Positions 34,993 through 43,962 of a stretch of 64,000 nucleotides of DNA are shown here, piece after piece (the first letter of the stretch is position 1; each line of letters opens with the position of its first letter). A program made the translations under genes and the position numbers. The stretch comes from Paenibacillus sp. G2S3 (lineage in GTDB: Bacteria; Bacillota; Bacilli; Paenibacillales; Paenibacillaceae): the NCBI RefSeq assembly GCF_030123105.1, contig NZ_CP126095.1:5208001-5272000 (forward strand), given 5' to 3'. The notes under the pieces are model-generated. The model did not search any database. It was not told where the DNA came from and saw only the letters and a program-made list of their open reading frames with translations.

Positions 34993-36210
34993 ATGGTTAA
35001 TATTCAAATTTCGCCGAGCACAAGCGCTCAATTCGAGCCAACGATCGCGGTAAATTGGCTTAATCCTTCGGTGATGGTTGCCGTTGCTGTAGACCTTCGG
35101 TCAGGCCCTCCCAATATAGGTTTATACAAATCTATTGACGCAGGTGCCACTTGGACAACAACATTATTACCGCTACCTACAGGATTTGCAGGCATCGAAG
35201 CACCACATATTGATTATATTTTTCCAACCACGTTCGTAGTATTGGCTCATGCCTTCGATTCAGATGGTCTCAGCGGGTCGATTGTTTCCTATACCTCTGT
35301 CGACAACGCCTCTTCATTCGGACCGCCAGTCATCGTGAATCAAGGGTTTGGACAGTTTGTGAATGATGACCAGGTGGTCGTTGTCACCGACAAGGCTGGA
35401 TCAAGTCCCTATTTTGGAAATGTATATACTGGTTATACGCATGATTACAACACCCAATTCATACCAGGAAATACGATATTCTTCAATCGTTCCCTAGATA
35501 GCGGTGATACCTATTTCAGTCCCGCCCTGCTGTCTTCGGTCGAAGAATTTGAAGAATTCCCCGGTATAGCAATCACATTAAATGGGATTGTTGTCGTGGG
35601 ATGGATCAATCAGCCTCCCGGTAATACTGATCTTAAAATTCGCACATCCCCAGACGGTGGAGTCACTTTTACGCCTGAAACCATGGTCGACACCGTTGTA
35701 GTCCCACCAGATCCATTGCCGGGATATTCATTTAGATGTCTGACATATCCTTCACTCGCAGCGGATATTTCTAATGCACCGACAACGCAAGGTAATGTCT
35801 ATGCTGTATGGCAAGATTTCCGAGAAGGTTATGCCGATATTTTTCTTGCTACTTCCACTGATTTCGGTGTGGATTGGGGCACACCAATATCCATTACGGG
35901 TAGTCCAGCGGGCTCCCAAAACTTTTTCCCAGCCATCACCGTGTCCCCTGCGGATGGCGCAATATTCGTTACCTATTACACTAATCGAGTCAATCCCCTC
36001 AACCTTGATGTTTATCTAGCTACATCTAGAGATGGCGGTATGACGTTTACAAACACCCGTATAACGACAACTTCCTTTGACGTCACCGGCATTACCCTTA
36101 TTGGGGACTACATTGGCAATGCCATCGTCCCCCAAACAGGCCGTCTAGTGAGCGTATGGACGGACACGCGGACCGGTACAGAGAACATTTGGTTTGGTGA
36201 TAATCAATAA
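34993..36210 (+). CDS. Six-Asp-box beta-propeller (sialidase-like/BNR) protein without signal peptide
   Basis: Protein of 405 residues. Six Asp-box (BNR) motifs of the S-x-D-x-G-x-T-F/W type lie at about 47-54 (SIDAGATW), 101-109, 167-174, 219-226 (SPDGGVTF), 288-295 and 345-352 (SRDGGMTF), spaced 52-69 residues, as in a six-bladed propeller. The sialidase FRIP motif and catalytic Arg triad context are not seen, so enzymatic activity is doubtful. There is no signal peptide. The ATG at 34993 is chosen because AAAGGAG is 6 bp upstream; an earlier ATG (34975) lacks a site. It forms an operon with the small protein upstream. Confidence 0.8.
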   Translation: MVNIQISPSTSAQFEPTIAVNWLNPSVMVAVAVDLRSGPPNIGLYKSIDAGATWTTTLLPLPTGFAGIEAPHIDYIFPTTFVVLAHAFDSDGLSGSIVSYTSVDNASSFGPPVIVNQGFGQFVNDDQVVVVTDKAGSSPYFGNVYTGYTHDYNTQFIPGNTIFFNRSLDSGDTYFSPALLSSVEEFEEFPGIAITLNGIVVVGWINQPPGNTDLKIRTSPDGGVTFTPETMVDTVVVPPDPLPGYSFRCLTYPSLAADISNAPTTQGNVYAVWQDFREGYADIFLATSTDFGVDWGTPISITGSPAGSQNFFPAITVSPADGAIFVTYYTNRVNPLNLDVYLATSRDGGMTFTNTRITTTSFDVTGITLIGDYIGNAIVPQTGRLVSVWTDTRTGTENIWFGDNQ

Positions 36211-36238
36211 GCTATTAATAAACTTCTGATGATTCATA

Positions 36239-36278
36239 AAAAGGATGCCGAGCGAATATGCGGCATCCTTTTTTTTGC
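36239..36278 (+). terminator. Terminator of the propeller operon
   Basis: Perfect AAGGATGCCG/CGGCATCCTT stem with 10-nt loop and a run of eight or more T, 29 bp after the stop codon. Confidence 0.9.
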
Positions 36279-36395
36279 GTAGCGAGACTAACCTGACCAT
36301 TCTCTCGGTAATCGAGAAGCCAACCTTCATGGATTACTCTGATGTTCTTAAACTAAGTGTTTTGCAGGAAATGTAATTTTTCATGATTTCAATTT

Positions 36396-36423
36396 CATAA
36401 AAAAAAGCTCCCAATAGGGAGCC
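36396..36423 (-). terminator. Orphan minus-strand terminator-like hairpin
   Basis: GGCTCCC/GGGAGCT-type short stem with 4-nt loop and eight T on the minus strand. No minus-strand gene lies upstream of it for about 2.5 kb. It is the main feature of the 433-bp gap 36211-36643. Confidence 0.55.
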
Positions 36424-36643
36424 TAAACGTTAAAACAACAAATTTTGGGGATTTATTCCACGTACAATAACTATATGTAAAACATCTATCTAACTACATC
36501 TACAAGGATGTATCAGAAGTTAGTTAAAGCCGCATAGGGATTAGGAATATCACTTTTTATACCGAGTTGTATCTACACTAAAAAACACTCATCTACAAGG
36601 CGATCTGTGGGCAAAGTGTGGGTACTTAAAAAGGAGAATCCCT

Positions 36644-36850
36644 ATGAATTTTAGTGAAATTACTATTGGCATACGCGTTCGTATCATAACCGGTTTCCAC
36701 ACCGGCAGGATTGGCATTGTACTAGCGAAAAGAACACAAACTGTCTTACTCGATATTGGAGAACCTTTACTTATCAGTGAACCACCTGAACATCTAGAGC
36801 CTGCACCTGAAGATCCACTACCACCAGGCTGGGAAGAAGTCGAGATATAA
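36644..36850 (+). CDS. Small KOW-like hypothetical protein
   Basis: Protein of 68 residues. The first half, IGIRVRIITGFHTGRIGIVLAKRTQTVLLDIGEPLL, has the pattern of a KOW/SH3-like barrel (turn glycines and alternating hydrophobics). The second half is acidic and Pro-rich (EPPEHLEPAPEDPLPPGWEEVE). No signal peptide. A good AAAAAGGAG precedes the ATG and a strong terminator follows. It lies next to the propeller operon but is transcribed on its own. Function unknown. Confidence 0.7.
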   Translation: MNFSEITIGIRVRIITGFHTGRIGIVLAKRTQTVLLDIGEPLLISEPPEHLEPAPEDPLPPGWEEVEI

Positions 36851-36860
36851 AAGCAAAAAA

Positions 36861-36896
36861 AGCCCTGCTACCGTAATGGCAAGCAGGGCTTTTTTT
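36861..36896 (+). terminator. Terminator of the KOW-like gene
   Basis: AGCCCTGCT/AGCAGGGCT stem, 12-nt loop, run of seven T. Confidence 0.9.
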
Positions 36897-36971
36897 GTGT
36901 TAATAAAACTTTAACCATACTACTAAGCATGCTATAGTGTTGACCATATACTCCCAATGAGGTGAAATGTT

Positions 36972-37097
36972 ATGACTAATCACATCGATGTAAATACGAC
37001 ACTAAGTCAATACTTCCCGCTTCCGGCACATCTTTATTGTAAAGACACTTCTTGCATTGTAGCTATGGCTCTTGAAGAAGAACGTGGACAAAATTGA
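36972..37097 (+). CDS. Possible small ORF of 41 residues
   Basis: ATG 36972 has GAGGTG 7 bp upstream. The product contains FPLPAHLYCKDTSCIVAMALEEE and stops at TGA 37097. Translation of the neighbouring frame beyond the stop gives KLRLTPNCPW and a stop, so a one-base indel near 37085 may have cut a slightly longer cysteine-containing protein. Not recognised; may not be a gene. Confidence 0.35.
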   Translation: MTNHIDVNTTLSQYFPLPAHLYCKDTSCIVAMALEEERGQN

Positions 37098-37240
37098 GAT
37101 TAACTCCTAACTGTCCTTGGTGAAGGGAAAGTATCCGATCTTTTTACAACTCCATAACAACTATCCTCCTATTCTATAATAACTTGGTGTTAAGGTGTAT
37201 AAAGATTCATCATCTTAGATCCCAATGGAGGTAAATCTGA

Positions 37241-38326
37241 TTGAACAAGAAAAAGCGGTCCGCTACATTAGTTGTTATCCTGTTTTCAGCTGGTGTGCTT
37301 GCAGCCAGTGCGCTGCTCGTCCCCAGCCTGATGAATTCCGTAGTTTTCGCCAAGAACAGTTCGTCAATTCAGGGCAGTAATCGGCTGGCTTTGAGTGAAA
37401 GCACGATACCCGTGCTGAAGGTGGAGGCGCCGGCGCCGGTATCCACCATACAACAAGACCTGTATCAACAGATGACAGCGGCGCAAATCCAGCAAATCTA
37501 TGACTTTATAGACAAGGCAGAAGATCCCCATATTTCAGGTCGGGAACAAACCGAATCCGAAATCAACCGCAGACAAGTATTGGAGGATCAGTATGCGTAT
37601 GACGGCCTCCGCCCCAAGCAGCAGCTGCCGTTAAAGGCCGGACAAGCAGATTTGTATCTAGATTTAGAAACCAATACATACACCTACCCGGAGAGGAGTA
37701 TGACTGATGAGGAACTGTTACAGCTGATTGACTGGTACTACCGGCTGAATTACTTCGTGTCCAAACGAAATCCGACTGTGCCTCAGCTTCAGCCTCAGAA
37801 AATCAGCCAGGCTGAAGCTGAGGCACTGGCCTCTGACAGTGTGCGCAAGCTGTTCGCTGCCGATGTGTCCAAGCTAAAAACATCGAGAATGCTGATTGAG
37901 CTGGGACTAAACAAACGTCCAACCTGGACAGTTCATTTTGCTCCTTACAAGAAGCTTACCCTGCTTGGATCAGGCGAGGTATTCTGGGAATATGATGTGT
38001 TGATTAATGCAACAACCGGTGCCGTAGAGGATACGACAGCCATTAATTGGGCACTGAAGAGAACTCCCATCGACGACGACGCAGCCGGCACCATCCAGAA
38101 GGATGCCAGTTGGATTCATAAAGCCGTGCAGGTCATCACGGACAAGCAGGGAGAAACAAGAACCATTGTCAAAGCTTATCTAACCGATACCGAGTTTAAC
38201 AACAAACGCGGGATGGTGGATGTTAAACTGTTGCTGGAAGATGGAAGTAGCTATACCGCGGAGTTCCGCTATCCCGATCAGACCCTTCGCTGCCTAATCT
38301 ATGAAGCTTCTGACAAAGCCAATTAA
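37241..38326 (+). CDS. Secreted or membrane-anchored hypothetical protein with PepSY-like region
   Basis: Protein of 361 residues, start TTG 37241 with GGAGG 9 bp upstream. The N-terminus KKKRSATLVVILFSAGVLAASALLV is a signal peptide or anchor. The middle (about 190-275) includes ISQAEAEALASDSVRKLF and VFWEYDVLINATTGAVEDTTAINW, the hallmark pattern of PepSY-like domains, which often restrain proteases or sense in the envelope. The C-terminus has a beta-rich GMVDVKLLLEDGSSYTAEFRYPD. No partner gene is obvious. Base composition (GC-rich stretches) differs from the AT-rich flanks. Confidence 0.7.
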   Translation: MNKKKRSATLVVILFSAGVLAASALLVPSLMNSVVFAKNSSSIQGSNRLALSESTIPVLKVEAPAPVSTIQQDLYQQMTAAQIQQIYDFIDKAEDPHISGREQTESEINRRQVLEDQYAYDGLRPKQQLPLKAGQADLYLDLETNTYTYPERSMTDEELLQLIDWYYRLNYFVSKRNPTVPQLQPQKISQAEAEALASDSVRKLFAADVSKLKTSRMLIELGLNKRPTWTVHFAPYKKLTLLGSGEVFWEYDVLINATTGAVEDTTAINWALKRTPIDDDAAGTIQKDASWIHKAVQVITDKQGETRTIVKAYLTDTEFNNKRGMVDVKLLLEDGSSYTAEFRYPDQTLRCLIYEASDKAN

Positions 38327-38734
38327 GCGGAAACGTTACAGAAATAAAGCAGGTCGGGGCACCGCCGCCGTCCACCCGGCCTCACCGTCATGCAGGTTAT
38401 TCACCATTAGAAATAAAAAAACTACGCCAGCCCAATTAACGAATAAATATGTTTTTCAAACCGGCTTAAATATGGGACAAATACACCAACTGTTGCAAAA
38501 TTCACATCTGAGATGCCAATGGTTTATGCAAGAATGATTCAAAAAAAGTATAAGTTAAAAACTATGGGTTGGTCTCGTGAAGATCAACTTTTTTTATTAT
38601 CCTTAAAGGGAATGGTTACAAGTTCCTGTCCTCTGACAAGGATTAACCTTGTCACATTGTACGAAGACACAAGTTACATAAACGACGCTCCGTTGCCTCT
38701 ATATTACTCAAGGCTGAGGTAATCCGTAAACCAC
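38327..38734. other. Gap with ORF fragments, perhaps a gene remnant
   Basis: After the PepSY-like gene lies 400 bp with short open frames only. One (38513-38722) encodes YARMIQKKYKLKTMGWSRED and similar helical sequence but has no ribosome site, and its frame is open upstream from about 38460. This may be the end of a decayed gene. I do not recognise it. Confidence 0.3.
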
Positions 38735-38772
38735 AAAAGCCCTACCGACCATATAGGTTAGTAGGGCTTTTT
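38735..38772 (+). terminator. Terminator hairpin downstream of the accessory block
   Basis: AAAAGCCCTAC/GTAGGGCTTTTT stem with a 16-nt loop; T-run on the plus strand. Confidence 0.8.
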
Positions 38773-38903
38773 CATAATCTCAAACGTTTGGGAATTTACT
38801 TTGTGATATTAACTGTCTTACTTGCCGCGGTGGGTAAACTGTGGACATCTAGTCCCAAAGAACCTTCCTAATCCCTTTGAAATCACGGAATTTCTGATTC
38901 CTG

Positions 38904-39323
38904 TTAGATATAGAACATATAGTTGTCTGCCAAGCTCTCTTCTTTATAATTAATCAAGTCATGAAGCGTTGTGGAATCCAGTACGTCGGCAATGCTATCG
39001 CGAATACGCAGCCATAAATCGCGTTTTGCCGCGTCATCCTCTTCAGTGAAATCCACAGGAGAAATGGGTCCCTCTAGCACACGAATGATGTCACCCGCTG
39101 TAATAGCGCTGGCCTCACGTGATAAAATATATCCACCGTATGCACCACGAATACTTTTTACAAGTCCTGCGTTACGCAGAGGAGCGATTAGCTGCTCCAG
39201 ATAGTGTTCAGAAAGTCCATTTTTCTCAGCGATACTCTTAAGTGAGGTCGGTCCTTCACCAAATTTCAGTGCAAGCTCCATCATAATTGTTAGTCCGTAA
39301 CGTCCTTTGGTTGATATTTTCAA
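38904..39323 (-). CDS. cymR: Rrf2-family cysteine metabolism repressor CymR
   Basis: Winged-helix regulator of 139 residues. It begins MKISTKGRYGLTIMMELAL and has the Rrf2 helix-turn-helix SLKSIAEKNGLSEHYLEQLIAPLRNAGLV and the wing RGAYGGYILSR. The three IscR-type Fe-S cysteines are absent, which fits CymR, the repressor that works in complex with O-acetylserine thiol-lyase. The start is TTG 39323 with AGAGGTG upstream. In Bacillus cymR is followed by a cysteine desulfurase gene and mnmA; here the desulfurase is 8.5 kb further on the same strand and mnmA is divergent. Confidence 0.88.
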   Translation of the reverse strand: MKISTKGRYGLTIMMELALKFGEGPTSLKSIAEKNGLSEHYLEQLIAPLRNAGLVKSIRGAYGGYILSREASAITAGDIIRVLEGPISPVDFTEEDDAAKRDLWLRIRDSIADVLDSTTLHDLINYKEESLADNYMFYI

Positions 39324-39545
39324 AGGGGCACCTCTTTCAGTTTAGTTTCTAGTTATTGTATACTATTGATTTGGTAAGTCATGCGTTTGTCATATCAAGG
39401 TATTCCGATGATTACTCTTAGTTTATGTTATCATATTCGAAGTCACAAATGAAATGGAAAACGAAACATTTTGCAAGAATGTTCACCCCTGGTGGACATT
39501 TTTCTATTCTCAGCCTCTTATTTTAGGGTTTACAGTAGACAGGTA

Positions 39546-39554
39546 TGTTATAAT
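39546..39554 (+). promoter_or_regulatory. Extended -10 promoter of mnmA
   Basis: TGTTATAAT (39546-39554) is an ideal extended -10 element about 60 bp before the mnmA start; the -35 (TTTACA) is at a short 14-bp spacing, so activity would rely on the TGn motif. Confidence 0.6.
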
Positions 39555-39579
39555 ACATTTTGAGCCGGGTGTTCCATGA

Positions 39580-40737
<1,158 letters not shown>

Positions 40738-40780
40738 GTGTATTCTATACATCCGCATCAGCCCTAACATACGAAGTCCT

Positions 40781-40813
40781 AAGAAATAGCTGTATTTGAT
40801 ACAGCTATTTCTT
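40781..40813 (+). terminator. Terminator of mnmA
   Basis: Perfect 15-bp stem (AAGAAATAGCTGTAT arm) with 3-nt loop, followed by TTGTTTTC. Confidence 0.8.
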
Positions 40814-40836
40814 GTTTTCAAATCCCCTTTTCGATT

Positions 40837-40971
40837 TAGTTGTATTATGTACAATTAAAAACATCCAATATCCCTTTTTAGCCTATATAACTGGAAAATA
40901 GATGTATGAAATGCAGTTATATTACCTTTGCAGCTCTAAAATGAGGTTTTAGTTGTACAAAGTACAATTAG
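40837..40971. repeat. Three palindromic repeat units of the TTGTAC-NNN-GTACAAT family
   Basis: Degenerate palindromes at 40837-40858, 40899-40920 and 40950-40971, 50-62 bp apart, belong to the same family as the array at 18690-18990. They fill the first half of the 425-bp gap between mnmA and the opp operon; the second half is A-rich without visible features except the terminator at 41077. Confidence 0.65.
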
Positions 40972-41076
40972 CCGGCTTCAAAGCGGAGAAATAGCCAAGA
41001 GAGCTACTCAAAAGGAAAGATAAAAAATGAAAGATAAAAAATGAAACAAGAAACGAAACACCAAACACAATACACA

Positions 41077-41118
41077 CAAAAAAACAGCAGCTCAGGAATC
41101 TCTCCCTAAACTGCTGTT
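41077..41118 (-). terminator. Terminator of the opp operon
   Basis: AACAGCAG/CTGCTGTT stem with a run of seven T on the minus strand, 45 bp after the oppA stop. Confidence 0.85.
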
Positions 41119-41162
41119 CTGTATCCTACCATTTGCTTTAAACTAACTCCCGCTATTCCTAC

Positions 41163-43010
41163 TTACTGAGCTACTGCAGCTTTATCCGCAGATACTGCGA
41201 TGTCGTTATAGTAGAGACCAGTGCCATCACCAATCGCATAATTCAGGACACGGTTGTTAACCGGAACTACTACTGCACGATAAAGTGTTGGGAATACTGG
41301 AATTTCGTTTACCATGAGCTGTTGCCACTCTTTATAGATCTCTTTACGTTTTTCTACATCAAATGCAGCCTCGGAAACACCTTCGGCGAGCAAGCGATCA
41401 TTCTCTGCACTTGCATAACGAGGGAAGTTATAGATTGCATCTTTACCGTATAGACCTGTTGGGTCGACGTCAATCCCTACACCCCAAGCACCTTGATACA
41501 CATCAACGGTAGGATCATCCTCACCATTTTGACCAATGCGATCATAGAAGGTATTAAACTCTACCATTTCCAAAGTTACATTCAGACCAATGGCTTTCCA
41601 TGATTGTACATAATATTGAGCCAGCGGCTCAGCAATGTCTCCACCAGTCATCGAAATGAAATTAATCTTCAGCTCGCTGCCATCTGGATTCGTTCTAAAT
41701 TCACCATTAAGCTTATAACCTGCATCATCCAAAATTTTCTTGGCTGCTTCTTGATCGTAAGCTACGCCCGGATTAGTAGCATCATGGAATTCCGGATGGG
41801 ACGGTGGAATTAAAGTTGTTGCATTCCAGCGAAGACCATTATAGAATTTCTTACCCACTGTATCGTTGTCTACAGCAGCCCACATAGCTTTACGCAGGTT
41901 TACATCCGCCATTTTAGCTTTAGGATCGGTGGCAACAACTTTTTTCTCTGCATCCCATTTCCCCAGCTTAAATCCAATATACGTATAAGCACGGTCAATC
42001 GCACCCAGGAATTCAACGTTTGACATCTTTGCATTATCCGGGAATTGATCAACAGGGAAGGAATCCACTAAGTCAACTCCACCAGATTTCAATTCTTGCA
42101 CAATCGTTGTAGGGTTGATAACCTTCAGAATTACCTTATCCAGTTTAGGAGCTCCACGCCAGTAATCGTCATTTTTAACGAATACTACAGATTCACCAGG
42201 AACGATGCTTTCCACTTTGAAAGCTCCAAAGCCAATCGGCTTTTGACGTAATTCAGGAGAAGAGGAAATTTTAGCAACATCCATACCACCAAAGATATGT
42301 TTGGCTAACGGATAAATCCATACCCCACCTGTTAACAGAGAAGGTGTAGATTTCAGGTAAGTAATTTGCAGTTTCTTATCACCCAGTACTTTAATTCCAG
42401 AAATGGTCTTGGCCTTACCAGAGTGGTACTCATCCATACCTTCAATATTAGTAAAGTCAGAACCGTAACGCGGTCCATCGTATTTCGGATTACCAATAAC
42501 CTCATGCGCGAACAGCCAATCTTCTGCTGTCACTGGCTTTCCATCCTGCCAGTTCACATTGTCGCGTATTGTAAAGGTAAAGGTACGTCCATCCTCCGAG
42601 ACTTCATACGTTGCTGCACCATCATTTGTATATACATAGTCTTTATCCCATGTTAACAAGCCTTCATCAAACCAATTCAACACTTGTGCATCCGGATCTC
42701 CAGAATAGAAGTTCCAGTTCAAAGTACCTTCAAATGGACTGTCAGAAACGAGTCCAAAAGTAATCGAGCCTCCATCAATAGCTTCACCTTGATTGGTCTT
42801 AATGTTACTGAAATCTTTAATGTTATAAAGTCCGTCTTCTGCTTCAGGCGCTGCCGTCGCTTCTGCGGTTTCCGCAGGGGCACTGGCACTTGGTGCAGCT
42901 GTTGACTCAGCCGCTCCGTTGTTGTTCTTGGAGCCGCAGGCTGCAAGGACAAACAACATTACAAACATTAATGAAACTAGTAGTGCCTTAGAACGGATGG
43001 GTTTTCTCAT
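41163..43010 (-). CDS. oppA: Oligopeptide-binding lipoprotein OppA
   Basis: Extracellular peptide-binding protein of 615 residues, family 5 (SBP_bac_5). A lipoprotein signal peptide ends in LAAC at about residue 22-25, followed by an Ala/Glu/Thr-rich linker. The binding domain starts near residue 75 with SITFGLVSDSPFEGTLNWNFYSGDPD, and includes NVNWQDGKPVTAEDWLFAHEVIGNP and the C-terminal YKEWQQLMVNEIPVFPTLYRAVVVPVNN. The five genes oppD-oppF-oppB-oppC-oppA lie in that order on the minus strand with tight spacing, so it is an operon; this gene is last. The peptide range is unknown. Confidence 0.93.
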   Translation of the reverse strand: MRKPIRSKALLVSLMFVMLFVLAACGSKNNNGAAESTAAPSASAPAETAEATAAPEAEDGLYNIKDFSNIKTNQGEAIDGGSITFGLVSDSPFEGTLNWNFYSGDPDAQVLNWFDEGLLTWDKDYVYTNDGAATYEVSEDGRTFTFTIRDNVNWQDGKPVTAEDWLFAHEVIGNPKYDGPRYGSDFTNIEGMDEYHSGKAKTISGIKVLGDKKLQITYLKSTPSLLTGGVWIYPLAKHIFGGMDVAKISSSPELRQKPIGFGAFKVESIVPGESVVFVKNDDYWRGAPKLDKVILKVINPTTIVQELKSGGVDLVDSFPVDQFPDNAKMSNVEFLGAIDRAYTYIGFKLGKWDAEKKVVATDPKAKMADVNLRKAMWAAVDNDTVGKKFYNGLRWNATTLIPPSHPEFHDATNPGVAYDQEAAKKILDDAGYKLNGEFRTNPDGSELKINFISMTGGDIAEPLAQYYVQSWKAIGLNVTLEMVEFNTFYDRIGQNGEDDPTVDVYQGAWGVGIDVDPTGLYGKDAIYNFPRYASAENDRLLAEGVSEAAFDVEKRKEIYKEWQQLMVNEIPVFPTLYRAVVVPVNNRVLNYAIGDGTGLYYNDIAVSADKAAVAQ

Positions 43011-43029
43011 TTAATCATTTCCTCCCTTA

Positions 43030-43944
43030 TTATCCTTTTCTTTGTCTTGCGTCGGTCGCACGCTTGAGCGCTTGACCCACATTATTTATACTCAACATCA
43101 ATACCAGGATCAGCAGTGATGCGGGTAACCAGATCCACCATCTGAACTCAAGCGTTTGCGGATTTCTCGCATAGCTTACTAGAGTACCTAGACTGGGTGT
43201 ACTTTCTGGAAAACCAAAACCTAGAAAGGATAGGCCTGATTCCAATCCAATATTAGCTGCCAAATTCAAGGTCATCGTTACGATAATGATTGAGCTTAGG
43301 TTCGGCAGCACTTGCGAGAACATAATTTTAAGATTGGAGGAGCCTAGGGTCTTAGATGCCTGAACGTAATCCAGTTCCTTCTCTTGCAACGTCTTGGAAC
43401 GAATTAACCTGGCAATCCCCATCCAAAGAAATGCAGTCATGATAAAGGAGAAGGTCAACGTATTGTATTTAGGCACTGCGCTTACGAATGCTATAACAAT
43501 CATTAGAAAGGGTAGGATCATGAAAAAATCTACAACACGCATCGAAATATTATCTACCGTTCCCCCAAAGTATCCAGAGAACAAACCTACTAGAATACCG
43601 ATGATTCCCGTAAAAAAAGTAACCATAATGGCAATAGACATGGAATTTCGTGTGCCTATAATTAATTGACCGAATACATCCCGCCCTCCATAATCGGTCC
43701 CCAGCCAGTGTAGAGCCGAAGGCTTCTCATACAGTGCGAACAAATCAACCGTAACAATTTCTTTTTGATCTAAAAATAAGGAAATCCCATAAACGGCGGC
43801 AATAATCGTAAATAGGAAAATCAGTGAGACCAAAGCCAGTTTATCCCGCACGATCTCACGCCACACAATTCTGAAGCCTGATGGACTTTTATCTGTTTCC
43901 TGCAGCAGAGCTAGCTCTGCGCTTGTCTTTGCCATTTTATTCAC
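43030..43944 (-). CDS. oppC: Oligopeptide ABC transporter permease OppC
   Basis: Inner-membrane permease of 304 residues. N-terminal OppC_N domain with the first transmembrane helix (about 33-53, LALVSLIFLFTIIAAVYGISLF), an outer loop WLGTDYGGRDVFGQLIIGTRNS, and five more helices in the BPD_transp_1 domain (about 95-295). The coupling EAA-type loop lies around AKTLGSSNLKIMFSQVLPN (here QASKTLGSSNLKI). It pairs with OppB upstream and is followed 19 bp later by oppA. Confidence 0.93.
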   Translation of the reverse strand: MNKMAKTSAELALLQETDKSPSGFRIVWREIVRDKLALVSLIFLFTIIAAVYGISLFLDQKEIVTVDLFALYEKPSALHWLGTDYGGRDVFGQLIIGTRNSMSIAIMVTFFTGIIGILVGLFSGYFGGTVDNISMRVVDFFMILPFLMIVIAFVSAVPKYNTLTFSFIMTAFLWMGIARLIRSKTLQEKELDYVQASKTLGSSNLKIMFSQVLPNLSSIIIVTMTLNLAANIGLESGLSFLGFGFPESTPSLGTLVSYARNPQTLEFRWWIWLPASLLILVLMLSINNVGQALKRATDARQRKG

Positions 43945-43962
43945 CCCAAAGTGTTCATCTTC

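Noticed and set aside
38301..38537. ORF overlapping the end of the PepSY-like gene
   Set aside because: No ribosome site, basic low-complexity start that is the shifted frame of the preceding gene.
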